Of a stretch of DNA of 64,000 bases, positions 16,306 through 25,120 are shown one piece after another. A model generated the notes under the pieces. That model had not been told where the DNA came from and ran no database searches. It worked only from the letters and a program-made list of their open reading frames with translations. Each line of letters opens with the position of its first letter. The first letter of the stretch is position 1. The stretch comes from Rheinheimera lutimaris (GTDB lineage: Bacteria; Pseudomonadota; Gammaproteobacteria; Enterobacterales; Alteromonadaceae), in assembly GCF_013283795.1 (NCBI RefSeq), contig NZ_JABSOD010000006.1, forward strand, positions 1 through 64,000, written 5' to 3'. The position numbers were made by a program, and so were the translations under genes.

Positions 16306-17688
16306 TTAGCACTCGATAATATTTACCGCCAAACCACCACGCGAGGTTTCTTTGTACTTGGTTTGCATATCTTTACCGGTATCCCACATGGTTTTAATGA
16401 CTTTATCCAGTGACACCTTTTGATCGCCGCTTCCGCGCAGCGCCAGGCGTGATGCGTTAATAGCTTTAATCGAACCCATGGCGTTGCGCTCGATACAAGG
16501 CACTTGCACCAAACCACCTACCGGGTCGCAGGTTAACCCCAGGTTGTGCTCCATGCCAATTTCCGCGGCGTTTTCGACATGCAGCGGGGTACCACCCTGA
16601 ATTTCGGTTAATGCCGCAGCCGCCATAGAACAAGCAACGCCGACTTCACCCTGACAGCCCACTTCAGCACCGGAGATAGAGGCGTTTTTCTTATATAAAA
16701 TACCGATAGCCGCTGCGGTTAACAGATACTGCACGGCGATATCCGGGGTAACCGGCTGAATAAATTTATCGTAGTACATCAGTACTGCCGGAATAATACC
16801 GGCGGCGCCGTTAGTGGGGGCGGTAACCACGCGGCCACCGGCAGCATTTTCTTCATTTACCGCCAGCGCAAACAAGTTTACCCAGTCCATCACTTGTAAA
16901 GGATCACTGCTTTTTTCGGCCATCAGCTTTTTATACAGCGCCGGGGCGCGACGTTTTACTTTTAAACCGCCCGGCAGTATGCCTTCGGTTTTAATGCCGC
17001 GCTCAATACAGGCACGCATGGTAAGCCAGATATTATTCAGCTCGTCGGTAATTTGCGCCGGGCTACGTAATACTTTTTCGTTTTCCAGCATTAAACCGGC
17101 TATCGATAACCCATGCTCTTTGCACAGGGCTAACAGTTCGGCGCCAGACTCAAACGGAAACGGTGGCGGGTTATCCGCAGCAAATTGGCTGGCGGCTTCT
17201 TTTTCTTTGGCAAAATCTTCCGCTTTCACAATAAAACCGCCGCCGATAGAGAAGTACACATCGCTTAGTACAATGTTTTTGTCTTTATCGTAGGCAATCA
17301 GCTCCATGCCATTGGAGTGCTCTTTTAAGGTTTTACGCCGGTGAAATACAATAGCGCCTTCGCGCGGGAAGCTAACAGGCTTTACCTTGGCCAGACGAAT
17401 TTGCTGCTCGTCATTCACTTGTTTGAGTAAACCCGGCACGGCGTCCGGGTCAACCGTTTCCGGCAGGTAGCCGGCCAGACCTAAAATAACCGCTTTGCCG
17501 GTACCGTGGCCAATGCCGGTTTGGCCCAGCGAGCCAAACAGTTCTACTTTTACGGCAGTAACGTTATCAAGTAGGTTTTTTTCGGTTAAATCGTCGGTAA
17601 ACTTTTTCGCTGCCCGCATTGGGCCTACGGTATGTGAGCTGGACGGCCCTATGCCGATACTGAACATATCAAAAGCGCTGATAATCAT
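16306..17688 (-). CDS. sdaA: L-serine ammonia-lyase, single-chain iron-sulfur type
   Basis: A 460-residue cytoplasmic enzyme converting L-serine to pyruvate and ammonia. The N-terminal beta domain has [20 protein letters not shown]. The C-terminal alpha domain has the [4Fe-4S] cysteines in [21 protein letters not shown] and [19 protein letters not shown], and the C-terminal cysteine (NIIEC) expected as a tail ligand that autoinhibits the cluster. Length matches E. coli SdaA/SdaB. It is monocistronic, divergent from the solitary ParD gene. Confidence 0.96.
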   Translation of the reverse strand: MIISAFDMFSIGIGPSSSHTVGPMRAAKKFTDDLTEKNLLDNVTAVKVELFGSLGQTGIGHGTGKAVILGLAGYLPETVDPDAVPGLLKQVNDEQQIRLAKVKPVSFPREGAIVFHRRKTLKEHSNGMELIAYDKDKNIVLSDVYFSIGGGFIVKAEDFAKEKEAASQFAADNPPPFPFESGAELLALCKEHGLSIAGLMLENEKVLRSPAQITDELNNIWLTMRACIERGIKTEGILPGGLKVKRRAPALYKKLMAEKSSDPLQVMDWVNLFALAVNEENAAGGRVVTAPTNGAAGIIPAVLMYYDKFIQPVTPDIAVQYLLTAAAIGILYKKNASISGAEVGCQGEVGVACSMAAAALTEIQGGTPLHVENAAEIGMEHNLGLTCDPVGGLVQVPCIERNAMGSIKAINASRLALRGSGDQKVSLDKVIKTMWDTGKDMQTKYKETSRGGLAVNIIEC

Positions 17689-17925
17689 AATAAATTCTGT
17701 TTGGTCGTTATCAAAGTTGCACCATTGTAGCCCAAGCAGCGCTGTTCTGTAAGTCGGTTGGTAACTGGTCGGCGCTTATTACAGATGAGAAAAACTAATG
17801 GGAGTTGCTTATGTGATTTGCAGATACAAACCAATACGTTGGTTGGCACGCACAGAAGTCTCTTGCTTTGCCTTTTTGTACAACTTGTATTCATTATTGT
17901 TATTTTTGAATATCTGAGGTGTGCT

Positions 17926-18174
17926 ATGGCAACTACCAGCCTGAGCTTGGGTGAGCACTGGGAAGCGTTTATTAAGAATGAAGTCTCCAGCGGCCGATAC
18001 GGCTCGGCCAGTGAAGTGGTGCGCGATGCACTTAGAGCTCTGGAAGAGCGCAAAAGTAAACTGGAAGCGTTGCGCTCGCATTTATCTGAAGGCGCCAAGC
18101 AAGCCGGTAATGGCGACTTTGTTGATAACTTCAGTATGGATTCGCTTATTCAACAACTGGATAGCGGCGCTTAA
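17926..18174 (+). CDS. ParD-family antitoxin without an adjacent toxin
   Basis: An 82-residue protein: ATTSLSLGEHWEAFIKNEVSSGRYGSASEVVRDALRALEER, the ribbon-helix-helix of ParD/CopG type that binds its own operator, followed by a helical toxin-binding tail. The frame opens 168 bases earlier, but CTGAGG is well placed before ATG 17926. A plausible promoter is TTGTAT-17-GAATAT at 17885-17913. The expected ParE gene is missing: three bases after the stop, the convergent NUDIX gene ends. It is therefore an orphan antitoxin, maybe keeping immunity to a related ParE elsewhere. Confidence 0.85.
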   Translation: MATTSLSLGEHWEAFIKNEVSSGRYGSASEVVRDALRALEERKSKLEALRSHLSEGAKQAGNGDFVDNFSMDSLIQQLDSGA

Positions 18175-18177
18175 TAG

Positions 18178-18738
18178 CTAAGCCAGCTGCAAACACAACC
18201 TATGCAAAATAGCAGCTGTTGCCCCCCAGATAAACTTATCCTGATACGGCATGGCATGCAGCTGCTGCACTTTGCCGCGCAGCCGTAAGCTGAACAGATG
18301 GCGGTTTTCCTGCTGCAGAAAATGTGTTAGCGGTACTTCAAAAATACCGGCCACTTCATCAGCCTGCAAAATCCAACTGCGCTGTGGTTTAAGCAGGCCA
18401 ACCCAGGGCTCTATGGTAAAACCGGTACTGGTGCTTTGCAGTGGCAAGCGGCCAAGTAACTCTACTGCATCAGGGGCTAAACCTATTTCTTCGTGTGCTT
18501 CGCGCAGCGCAGCTGCACAGCTGCTTTCGCCGGACTCTATCCGACCACCAGGGAAACTGATTTGCCCGGGATGATGGCGTAAATGCAGTGCGCGCTGGGT
18601 AAACAACACCTGCAGCGTATCACCGTAATTAATTATCGGCACTAACACTGCAGCTTGATGCTTGTCTGTAGCGGCGATAGCGCCACCTGCGGCAGCGGTT
18701 TGCAGTGAAAATCGCTGACGAAACTCGCCGGCCAGCAT
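18178..18738 (-). CDS. nudL: CoA pyrophosphatase-type NUDIX hydrolase
   Basis: A 186-residue protein. The NUDIX box is complete (GGRIESGESSCAAALREAHEEIGL, about residues 64-87), with the REAHEE metal ligands. It is preceded by LFTQRALHLRHHPGQISFPGG, the NuCoA signature of coenzyme A diphosphatases. It splits CoA to 4'-phosphopantetheine and 3',5'-ADP. It lies immediately downstream of pabB (2 bases between), the same arrangement as in E. coli. Confidence 0.92.
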   Translation of the reverse strand: MLAGEFRQRFSLQTAAAGGAIAATDKHQAAVLVPIINYGDTLQVLFTQRALHLRHHPGQISFPGGRIESGESSCAAALREAHEEIGLAPDAVELLGRLPLQSTSTGFTIEPWVGLLKPQRSWILQADEVAGIFEVPLTHFLQQENRHLFSLRLRGKVQQLHAMPYQDKFIWGATAAILHRLCLQLA

Positions 18739-18740
18739 CG

Positions 18741-20120
18741 CTATAACTCCTGCACTGCCAGCACCGGCAGAATTTTATTCACCTTATCTAAGGTTTCCTG
18801 GTATTCGCTGTCAGCGTCGGAGTCGGCTACGATGCCGCCGCCGGCCTGACAGTGAATTTTGCCTTCGCTGCAAATCAGCGTGCGAATAGCAATATTGGTA
18901 TCCATATCGCCGTTGCTGTTAATGTAACCAATGGCGCCGCAATACACTGAACGGCGCTGTGGCTCTAATTGCTCAATGATCTGCATTGCCCGCACCTTGG
19001 GCGCGCCGGTAATAGAGCCGCCCGGGAAGGCGCCACGCAGTAAATCACAGGCGCTGTACTCTGGCGCTAAGGTACCGGTTACCGTGCTGACCAAATGGTG
19101 CACCGCCGGAAAACTTTCAATGGCAAACAGCTGCGGTACGGCGACTGAGCCCGGCAGACAAACTTTGCCTAAATCGTTGCGCAGTAAATCGACAATCATC
19201 ACGTTTTCGGCGCGATCTTTGGGTGATAGCTTAAGATTTTCAGCTTCTACCGCATCGGTCATCGGGCATATACCGCGCGGCCGGGTGCCTTTAATCGGTT
19301 TGGTTTCAACCTTATTGCCGTGCAGTTGTAAAAAACGCTCTGGTGAGATACTCAGCACCGCACCTTGCGGCAGGCGGATAAAGGCAGAGAAGGGCGCGGC
19401 GTTTTTATCCCGCAGCTGCAAATAGGCCTGCCACTCATCGCCCTGATAGCCTGCGCTAAAGCGCTGAGTCAGGTTTATTTGGTAGCAGTCGCCGCTAAGC
19501 AAATACTCTTGTACCTGATTAAACCGTGCCACGTAACAGGCTTTATCCATATTGGCTTGCCAGTGACTGTTTAAACTAAAGGGCGCTGCCGCCGCTGAAT
19601 TTTGTTGTAACCTGGCGTACAGTTTTTGCCAGCCGGCTTCGGCGTTGCCACGGTAATCGACATACCAAAGCTGGCGTTGTTGTTTATCTAATATCAGCGC
19701 TTGTTGATAAAACCCTACCGCCATATCCGGCAGGTTAATATCAGCCTCTGCCGTGGCCGCTAAGGTTTCGGTATAACGGCCTAAATCATAGCCAAAGTAG
19801 CCAAGGGCACCGCCGACAAAGGGCAGGCTGCTTTGGGCTGCTGTGGGGAAATAGCGCTTTAACGCACAATTAAGCACGGTAAAGGGGTCTTCCTGATAAC
19901 TGTGCGCGCCGTGCTCGTCGGTTAATATGCTGATGCCGGCTTTGGCCTCTAAGGTGGCCAGTGGCCCGCTAACTAAAATGTCATAACGGCTGTTAACGTG
20001 CGCTGGCGCGGCCGAATCGAGCAACATGGCCCAGGGTTGCATGGCAACGTGGCTGAACAGGGCCAGTAAGTTATCCGGCGTGTCGCCATAAATTTCCGGT
20101 GGAATAAGGTACTGCTGCAT
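18741..20120 (-). CDS. pabB: Aminodeoxychorismate synthase component I
   Basis: A 459-residue chorismate-utilising enzyme that makes 4-amino-4-deoxychorismate for folate, using ammonia from PabA. Diagnostic segments: KPIKGTRPRG (the PIKGT Lys marks PabB rather than the PIAGT of TrpE), SPKDRAENVMIVDLLRNDLGKVC, GAFPGGSITGAPKVRAMQII and the C-terminal GGGIVADSDADSEYQETLDKV. The N-terminal domain is complete. It is co-transcribed with nudL. No trp-type leader was seen upstream. Confidence 0.95.
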   Translation of the reverse strand: MQQYLIPPEIYGDTPDNLLALFSHVAMQPWAMLLDSAAPAHVNSRYDILVSGPLATLEAKAGISILTDEHGAHSYQEDPFTVLNCALKRYFPTAAQSSLPFVGGALGYFGYDLGRYTETLAATAEADINLPDMAVGFYQQALILDKQQRQLWYVDYRGNAEAGWQKLYARLQQNSAAAAPFSLNSHWQANMDKACYVARFNQVQEYLLSGDCYQINLTQRFSAGYQGDEWQAYLQLRDKNAAPFSAFIRLPQGAVLSISPERFLQLHGNKVETKPIKGTRPRGICPMTDAVEAENLKLSPKDRAENVMIVDLLRNDLGKVCLPGSVAVPQLFAIESFPAVHHLVSTVTGTLAPEYSACDLLRGAFPGGSITGAPKVRAMQIIEQLEPQRRSVYCGAIGYINSNGDMDTNIAIRTLICSEGKIHCQAGGGIVADSDADSEYQETLDKVNKILPVLAVQEL

Positions 20121-20223
20121 GAATGGGGCTAGCCGCTGTTTCTGATGCGCGCTATCATACCAGCACCGACACTAATAGTTAAACATGGCGCTGCCAGAGG
20201 CGTCAGAGGACAGGTAAAACAAC

Positions 20224-21744
20224 ATGACGGTTATTCGCCAGCAAGACTTTATCGACAGCATTGAAGATGCACTGCAATACATCTCTTATTATCACCCGTT
20301 AGATTTTATCAAAGCGCTGGAAGTTGCTTACCACAAAGAGCAAAACCAGGCGGCGAAAGATGCCATCGCACAAATTTTAATTAACTCGCGCATGTCGGCT
20401 GAAGGCCACCGGCCCATTTGTCAGGACACAGGTATTGTGACCTGCTTTGTTAAAATTGGTATGGATGTCAAATGGGATAAAACCGATATGACAGTGCAGC
20501 AGATGGTGGATGAAGGTACCCGTCGTGCTTATTTAAACCCTGATAACCCGCTGCGCGCGTCTATCGTGGCAGACCCTGCCGGCGGCCGCAAAAACACCAA
20601 AGATAATACGCCTTCAGTAGTGCATATCGATTTAGTCGCCGGCCATCATGTTGAAGTGATGATTGCGGCCAAAGGTGGTGGTTCAGAAAATAAAACCAAG
20701 ATGGCGATGCTTAACCCGTCTGACTCTATTGTGGACTGGGTACTGGAAACGCTGCCGAAAATGGGCGCCGGCTGGTGTCCGCCGGGTATGCTGGGTATAG
20801 GTATTGGCGGCACAGCAGAAAAAGCCGCTGTGTTGGCCAAAGAAGCGCTGATGGAGCCGGTTGATATTCAGGATTTAATTGCTAAAGGCGCAGAAACAGC
20901 TGATGAAAAGCTGCGCTTAGAGCTGTATGAAAAAGTGAATAAACTCGGTATTGGTGCCCAGGGCTTAGGCGGTTTAACCACCGTAGTGGATGTAAAAATT
21001 AACAGCGTACCCACTCATGCTGCCAGCTTGCCGGTAGTGATGATCCCAAATTGCGCTGCCACACGCCACGTGCATTTTCATTTAGATGGTAGCGGCCCGG
21101 CCGATATTCAGCCACCAAAACTGGAAGACTGGCCGCAGGTAACCTGGGAGCTGGGCGCTAATGTACGCCGGGTAAACCTGGATACGGTAACGCCAGAAGA
21201 TGTATTAGAGTGGAAAGCCGGCGAAACCGTGCTGCTAAGCGGCAAAATGCTGACCGGCCGTGATGCGGCGCATAAACGCATTGCCGATATGCTTAGCAAA
21301 GGCGAGGCACTGCCGGATGGCGTAGACTTTAAAAACCGCTTTATCTATTACGTTGGCCCGGTAGATGCGGTGGGTGATGAAGTAGTAGGCCCGGCCGGCC
21401 CGACAACGGCCACACGGATGGATAAATTTACCGACATGATGCTGTCGCAAACCGGTCTGCTGGGTATGATTGGTAAATCAGAGCGCGGCGATAAAACCGT
21501 TGCCAGCATTAAACAGCACAAAGCGGTATATTTAATGGCGGTAGGCGGTGCGGCTTATCTGGTATCCAAAGCGATTAAAAAATCGCGCGTGGTGGCTTTT
21601 GCCGATTTAGGTATGGAGGCCATTTATGAGTTTGACGTACAGGATATGCCGGTAACGGTGGCGGTAGATTCCAACGGTAACAACGTGCACCAGCAAGGCC
21701 CGGCCATTTGGAAAGTGAATATTCAGCAAATGGATAAAGCTTAA
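20224..21744 (+). CDS. Class I (iron-sulfur) fumarate hydratase
   Basis: A 506-residue cytoplasmic TCA-cycle enzyme, fumarate to L-malate. The three cluster cysteines appear in PICQDTG (Cys66), GWCPPGMLGIGIGGTAEKA and VMIPNCAATRHVHFHLDGSG. The C-terminal beta subunit-like domain has LLSGKMLTGRDAAHKRI and GMIGKSERG. Both halves (TtdA- and TtdB-like) are fused, as in FumA/FumB, but it is slightly shorter, like the Pseudomonas-type single-chain enzymes. It is divergent from pabB and followed by a hairpin terminator. Confidence 0.95.
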   Translation: MTVIRQQDFIDSIEDALQYISYYHPLDFIKALEVAYHKEQNQAAKDAIAQILINSRMSAEGHRPICQDTGIVTCFVKIGMDVKWDKTDMTVQQMVDEGTRRAYLNPDNPLRASIVADPAGGRKNTKDNTPSVVHIDLVAGHHVEVMIAAKGGGSENKTKMAMLNPSDSIVDWVLETLPKMGAGWCPPGMLGIGIGGTAEKAAVLAKEALMEPVDIQDLIAKGAETADEKLRLELYEKVNKLGIGAQGLGGLTTVVDVKINSVPTHAASLPVVMIPNCAATRHVHFHLDGSGPADIQPPKLEDWPQVTWELGANVRRVNLDTVTPEDVLEWKAGETVLLSGKMLTGRDAAHKRIADMLSKGEALPDGVDFKNRFIYYVGPVDAVGDEVVGPAGPTTATRMDKFTDMMLSQTGLLGMIGKSERGDKTVASIKQHKAVYLMAVGGAAYLVSKAIKKSRVVAFADLGMEAIYEFDVQDMPVTVAVDSNGNNVHQQGPAIWKVNIQQMDKA

Positions 21745-21759
21745 TCGCTTTACCATCAG

Positions 21760-21790
21760 GGCTGTAGCATTGCTGCAGCCTTAATTTTTC
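21760..21790 (+). terminator. Probable intrinsic terminator after fumarase
   Basis: GGCTGTAGC (21760-21768) and GCTGCAGCC (21772-21780) form a hairpin with one mismatch and a 3-base loop, followed by TTAATTTTT. It separates fumarase from the S9 peptidase gene. Confidence 0.55.
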
Positions 21791-21821
21791 AGCCTATAAC
21801 AATAAAATCCAGGGAATACGC

Positions 21822-23843
21822 ATGAAAAAGACTTTAGTTACGCTGGCGCTGTTAGCGTCGGGTGCTGCCGTGGCGAAAGCGCCGCTGACGGTTGAGCATT
21901 TAAACCAGTTTAATAAGTTGCACGATGTGGTGCTGTCTGATGATGGCCGCTTTTTAGTTTACGGCCAAACCAACGCCGGTTTTAGCCCGGCAGATAACTC
22001 CAGCGATTTATATCTGATGGACTTATCTAACTTAAATAAAGTAACCCGTTTAACCCAAAGTGCCGGCCGTGAAAGCCAGCTGCAGTGGGCCAATGATGGC
22101 CAAAGTATTTATTTTGTAGCAAACCGTAGCGGTACTAACCAGGTATGGCAGTTACCGCTGTACGGCGGTGAAGCCTTGCAGCTTACCGATTTACCGCTGC
22201 CGGTAGATGGTTTTAAAGTGTCAAATGACGGCAAACAAATTGCGCTGGAGCTATCAGTAAAACCAGGCTGCCAGAACCTGCAATGTACACTGGATGCTAA
22301 AGCGGCTGATGCAGCGAAAAAAGATACGGCGATGGCCTATGATCAGCTGATGGTGCGCCACTGGGACCATTGGTTAACACCGTACCGCAGCCATTTGCAT
22401 GTGGCTGCGCTGGGTAAAGGCGCGGTGAAAGATGCGACTAACCTGATGAGCGAATGGAATACCGATATTGCCGGTATCAAAGAAGTGGCGTTTACGCCGG
22501 ATAATGCGCGGCTGGTATTCAGCGCAAAAATACCCAATGCCGATCAGGCCTGGCACACCAATTACGATATCTTTATGGTGCCGGTAAATGGCGGTGAAAA
22601 GCAAAATTTAACTGCATCAAACCCGGCATGGGATGCACAGCCGTCGTTCTCCAGTGATGGCCGTTTTATGGCCTATAAAGCCATGAGTAAGCCACAAGCC
22701 GAAGCCGATAAGTTCAGCCTGATGTTGCTGGATATGGTGACCGGGCAGCGTAAAGAGCTGGCGCCGGAATTTGACCGCTCAGTCAGCGATTATAAATTTG
22801 GCCCCGATAACCGCACTGTGTATGTCACTACGCAGGATGTTGGCCAGTACAGTATTTACGCCATTAACACAGGTTTTGGTGATGTACGTAAAGTCTATGG
22901 CGATGGCACGGCCGGCGCATTGAACGTGGCGGTGGATAAAATTGTGTTTACTAACCATAAACTGGATATGCCGCCTGAGGTGTTTCAACTCAGCTTGGAC
23001 GGTAGCAGCTTAACGCAGTTGACAGACATTAATGCGGATTGGCGCCAGGCTGTGCAGTTTGGTGATTACGAGCAATTTAGCTTTAAAGGTGCCAACGACG
23101 ATACGGTATATGGCTACCTGGTTAAGCCGTGGGATTTTGATGCAAAGAAAAAATACCCGATGGCATTTTTAGTGCACGGCGGTCCGCAGGGCAGTTTTGG
23201 TAATATGTTTAACGAGCGCTGGAATGCGCAAATGTATGCTGCTAAAGGCTACGCGGTGGTGATGGTCGATTTTCATGGTTCAACCGGTTATGGCCAGGCC
23301 TTTACTGATTCTATCAGCCGTGATTGGGGTGGTAAGCCGCTGGAAGATTTAAAGAAAGGCTTTGAGTATATCGTTAAAGCCCAACCCTGGATTGATGGCG
23401 ACCGTGCTTGTGCACTGGGCGCATCGTACGGTGGTTATATGATGAACTGGATAGCCGGTAACTGGCCAACCGGTTTTAAATGTCTGGTAAACCATGCCGG
23501 CTTATACGATATGCCAAGCTTTTACGGCAGCACCGAAGAGCTGTGGTTTCCGGAGTTTGATTTAGGTGGCCAGGCCTGGAACCCGGAGTCTGATTACCAG
23601 AAATTTAACCCGGCGGCGCACGCCGATAAATGGCAAACGCCGATGTTGGTTATTCACGGCTTAAAAGACTACCGCGTGCCTTATGCCCAGGGTTTAGGTG
23701 CTTTTACTAACCTGCAACGCAAGGGTATCGATTCGCGCTTAGTGATTTTCCCTGATGAAAATCACTGGATCTTAAATAAAGATAACCGCGTGCGCTGGTA
23801 CAACGAAGTATTTCAGTGGCTGGATAAATATACTAAACCTTAA
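21822..23843 (+). CDS. Exported S9-family serine peptidase (acylaminoacyl/dipeptidyl-peptidase type)
   Basis: A 673-residue protein with a Sec signal peptide (MKKTLVTLALLASGAAVAKA). The N-terminal beta-propeller (about 30-400) has repeated blades such as LQWANDGQSIYFVANRSG and PSFSSDGRFMAYKA. The C-terminal alpha/beta hydrolase has the nucleophile Ser535 in GASYGGYM, Asp616 in GLKDYRVPY and His648 in DENHW. It probably degrades short peptides in the periplasm. AGGGA precedes the start. A strong terminator follows. Confidence 0.92.
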   Translation: MKKTLVTLALLASGAAVAKAPLTVEHLNQFNKLHDVVLSDDGRFLVYGQTNAGFSPADNSSDLYLMDLSNLNKVTRLTQSAGRESQLQWANDGQSIYFVANRSGTNQVWQLPLYGGEALQLTDLPLPVDGFKVSNDGKQIALELSVKPGCQNLQCTLDAKAADAAKKDTAMAYDQLMVRHWDHWLTPYRSHLHVAALGKGAVKDATNLMSEWNTDIAGIKEVAFTPDNARLVFSAKIPNADQAWHTNYDIFMVPVNGGEKQNLTASNPAWDAQPSFSSDGRFMAYKAMSKPQAEADKFSLMLLDMVTGQRKELAPEFDRSVSDYKFGPDNRTVYVTTQDVGQYSIYAINTGFGDVRKVYGDGTAGALNVAVDKIVFTNHKLDMPPEVFQLSLDGSSLTQLTDINADWRQAVQFGDYEQFSFKGANDDTVYGYLVKPWDFDAKKKYPMAFLVHGGPQGSFGNMFNERWNAQMYAAKGYAVVMVDFHGSTGYGQAFTDSISRDWGGKPLEDLKKGFEYIVKAQPWIDGDRACALGASYGGYMMNWIAGNWPTGFKCLVNHAGLYDMPSFYGSTEELWFPEFDLGGQAWNPESDYQKFNPAAHADKWQTPMLVIHGLKDYRVPYAQGLGAFTNLQRKGIDSRLVIFPDENHWILNKDNRVRWYNEVFQWLDKYTKP

Positions 23844-23854
23844 ATGAGTGACAC

Positions 23855-23886
23855 AGAGCCCTGACTTATGCAGGGCTCTTTTTTTC
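23855..23886 (+). terminator. Intrinsic terminator after S9 peptidase
   Basis: A perfect 9-bp stem AGAGCCCTG/CAGGGCTCT (23855-23863 with 23871-23879) has a 7-base loop and is followed directly by eight T residues. Confidence 0.9.
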
Positions 23887-23898
23887 GTGCAGGGGCAA

Positions 23899-23991
23899 AT
23901 CGGGTTGTACACGCCGACTCGCCGTGAATACATCCCTGTAGGCTCCTCTCAGGCATCCATGCCTTCAAGGGTCGGCTTAGCACAACCCGAT
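23899..23991. repeat. Palindromic REP/MITE-like repeat element
   Basis: Perfect terminal inverted repeats ATCGGGTTGT/ACAACCCGAT bound a 93-bp element with inner complementary GCCGAC/GTCGGC arms. The sequence at 23920-23945, read on the minus strand, shares 21 of 26 positions with another palindromic element at 31694-31719, with core CAGGGATG..TT.ACGGCG. It lies between the peptidase terminator and the MmcQ gene. A dispersed non-coding hairpin family is likely. Confidence 0.6.
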
Positions 23992-24020
23992 CCGCCCTGT
24001 CAGATAAAGGAGTGCATTCA

Positions 24021-24377
24021 ATGTTCGACTTTCAACAATGCCGTGATCACTGCCTGATGCAACTGCAAAGCATGGAAGACTTCCCGTTTGGTCCGGATAT
24101 CTACGTGTATAAAGTCGGCAAAATCTTCGCCATTTTAAGTGAAAAAGAGGGCGTAGCCCGGGTCAACCTGAAGTGCGACCCGGCTGAAGCTTTGATGCTG
24201 CGGGATATTTTTCCGGCCATTACCCCCGGTTACCATATGAATAAACAGCACTGGAACACCGTGCTGCTGGATGGCAGCGTACCGGATAACGAGATAAAAC
24301 GGCAGATTGAAAATTCGTATCAGTTAATTGTTAAAAGCTTACCGAAAGCGAAAAGGCCGGTGCTAAACTCAAACTAA
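24021..24377 (+). CDS. MmcQ/YjbR family protein
   Basis: A 118-residue protein with the CyaY-like MmcQ/YjbR fold: MFDFQQCRDHCLMQLQSMEDFPFGPDIYVYKVGKIFAIL, then VNLKCDPAEALMLRDIF and ITPGYHMNKQHWNTVLLDGSVPDNEIKRQIENSYQLIV. The FPFG..YKV.GK.FA and MNK.HW.T segments are family signatures. The biochemical role is unknown, with proposed DNA or nucleotide binding. GGAG eight bases before ATG 24021 fixes the start (an in-frame GTG at 24012 overlaps that site). Confidence 0.88.
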   Translation: MFDFQQCRDHCLMQLQSMEDFPFGPDIYVYKVGKIFAILSEKEGVARVNLKCDPAEALMLRDIFPAITPGYHMNKQHWNTVLLDGSVPDNEIKRQIENSYQLIVKSLPKAKRPVLNSN

Positions 24378-24406
24378 GTCACTTGTATAGTCGGTCTTGC
24401 TCTACC

Positions 24407-24454
24407 TTGACAAGATCGCATTGCACTACCAAAATACATACATAATTGTGTGTA
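24407..24454 (+). promoter_or_regulatory. vapBC promoter and candidate operator
   Basis: TTGACA (24407-24412) and CAAAAT (17-base spacer) form a plausible promoter. Overlapping its downstream side is an imperfect palindrome TACATACA-TAAT-TGTGTGTA (24435-24454), 13 bases before vapB. Such operators usually bind the VapBC complex; here that is inferred from position. Confidence 0.5.
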
Positions 24455-24467
24455 CAAAGAGGTGGCT

Positions 24468-24719
24468 ATGTCTGCGGTAAGTCGTGTGTTTATGAATGGT
24501 AACAGTCAGGCTGTGCGGATCCCACAGGAATTTCGCCTCGATACTAACACCGTTGAGATAAGCCGTAATGAGCAGGGTGATTTAGTTATTCATCCTTTAC
24601 CAGCAAAACGTGGTGAGGCTTTAATGGCCGCATTGGATGGATTCGATGCTGACTTTGTTGCAGAACTTGAAGCAGAATATCGTGCTCAGCCATTGATGCA
24701 AGACAGGGAGGAGTTGTGA
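24468..24719 (+). CDS. vapB: VapB-type antitoxin (AbrB/SpoVT fold)
   Basis: An 83-residue protein. SRVFMNGNSQAVRIPQEFRLDTNTVEISRNEQGDLVIHPL is the swapped-hairpin AbrB-like DNA-binding domain typical of VapB, and the acidic C-terminus (DGFDADFVAELEAEYRAQP) inserts into the toxin. The start at 24468 follows AGAGGTGG; the frame opens at 24450. It overlaps the toxin by four bases (GTGA), so the two are translationally coupled. Confidence 0.92.
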   Translation: MSAVSRVFMNGNSQAVRIPQEFRLDTNTVEISRNEQGDLVIHPLPAKRGEALMAALDGFDADFVAELEAEYRAQPLMQDREEL

Positions 24720-25120
24720 TCTATTTGCTGGATACAAATATTCTTATTTATCTGTTAAAAAATAATCCTCCTTCAGTTGCTGCACATATCGACACTTTGC
24801 CAGCCGATACACAATTACGAATGTCATTTTTTACCTATGCCGAGCTACTTAAGGGGGCACAGAACAGCAACAAAACTGCTGAAGTTATGCGAAAGCTGGC
24901 AATGTTGACCAGGCAAATTCCGGTTCTATATCAATCTTCTCCTTCACTTTGTCTTCATTACGCAGAGCAATTTAATCGCTTAAAATCAGCTGGCACACCT
25001 ATAGGGGCAAATGATTTATGGATAGCCAGCCATGCACTGGCGGAAGACGCGATACTGGTGACCAACAATGCGCGGGAGTTTAATCGCGTGACGGGATTGA
25101 GGGTGGAAAATTGGGTATGA
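24716..25120 (+). CDS. vapC: VapC-type PIN-domain toxin
   Basis: A 134-residue PIN-domain ribonuclease. The acidic catalytic residues are present: Asp6 (LLDTNILIYLL), Glu43 (YAELLKG), Asp100 (GANDLWIASHAL) and the VTNNAREF segment near the C-terminus. VapC toxins typically cleave tRNA or rRNA. It starts with GTG within the vapB stop region. Its end overlaps the start of the thiolase gene, so the TA module and thiolase may be read together, which is unusual. Confidence 0.92.
   Translation: MIYLLDTNILIYLLKNNPPSVAAHIDTLPADTQLRMSFFTYAELLKGAQNSNKTAEVMRKLAMLTRQIPVLYQSSPSLCLHYAEQFNRLKSAGTPIGANDLWIASHALAEDAILVTNNAREFNRVTGLRVENWV

Noticed and set aside
23899-23991. Possible integron attC site because of GGGTTGT...ACAACCC arms
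   Set aside because: attC sites run from RYYYAAC to GTTRRRY; here the arms are in the opposite order, there is no integrase or cassette array, and the core matches another dispersed palindrome instead.
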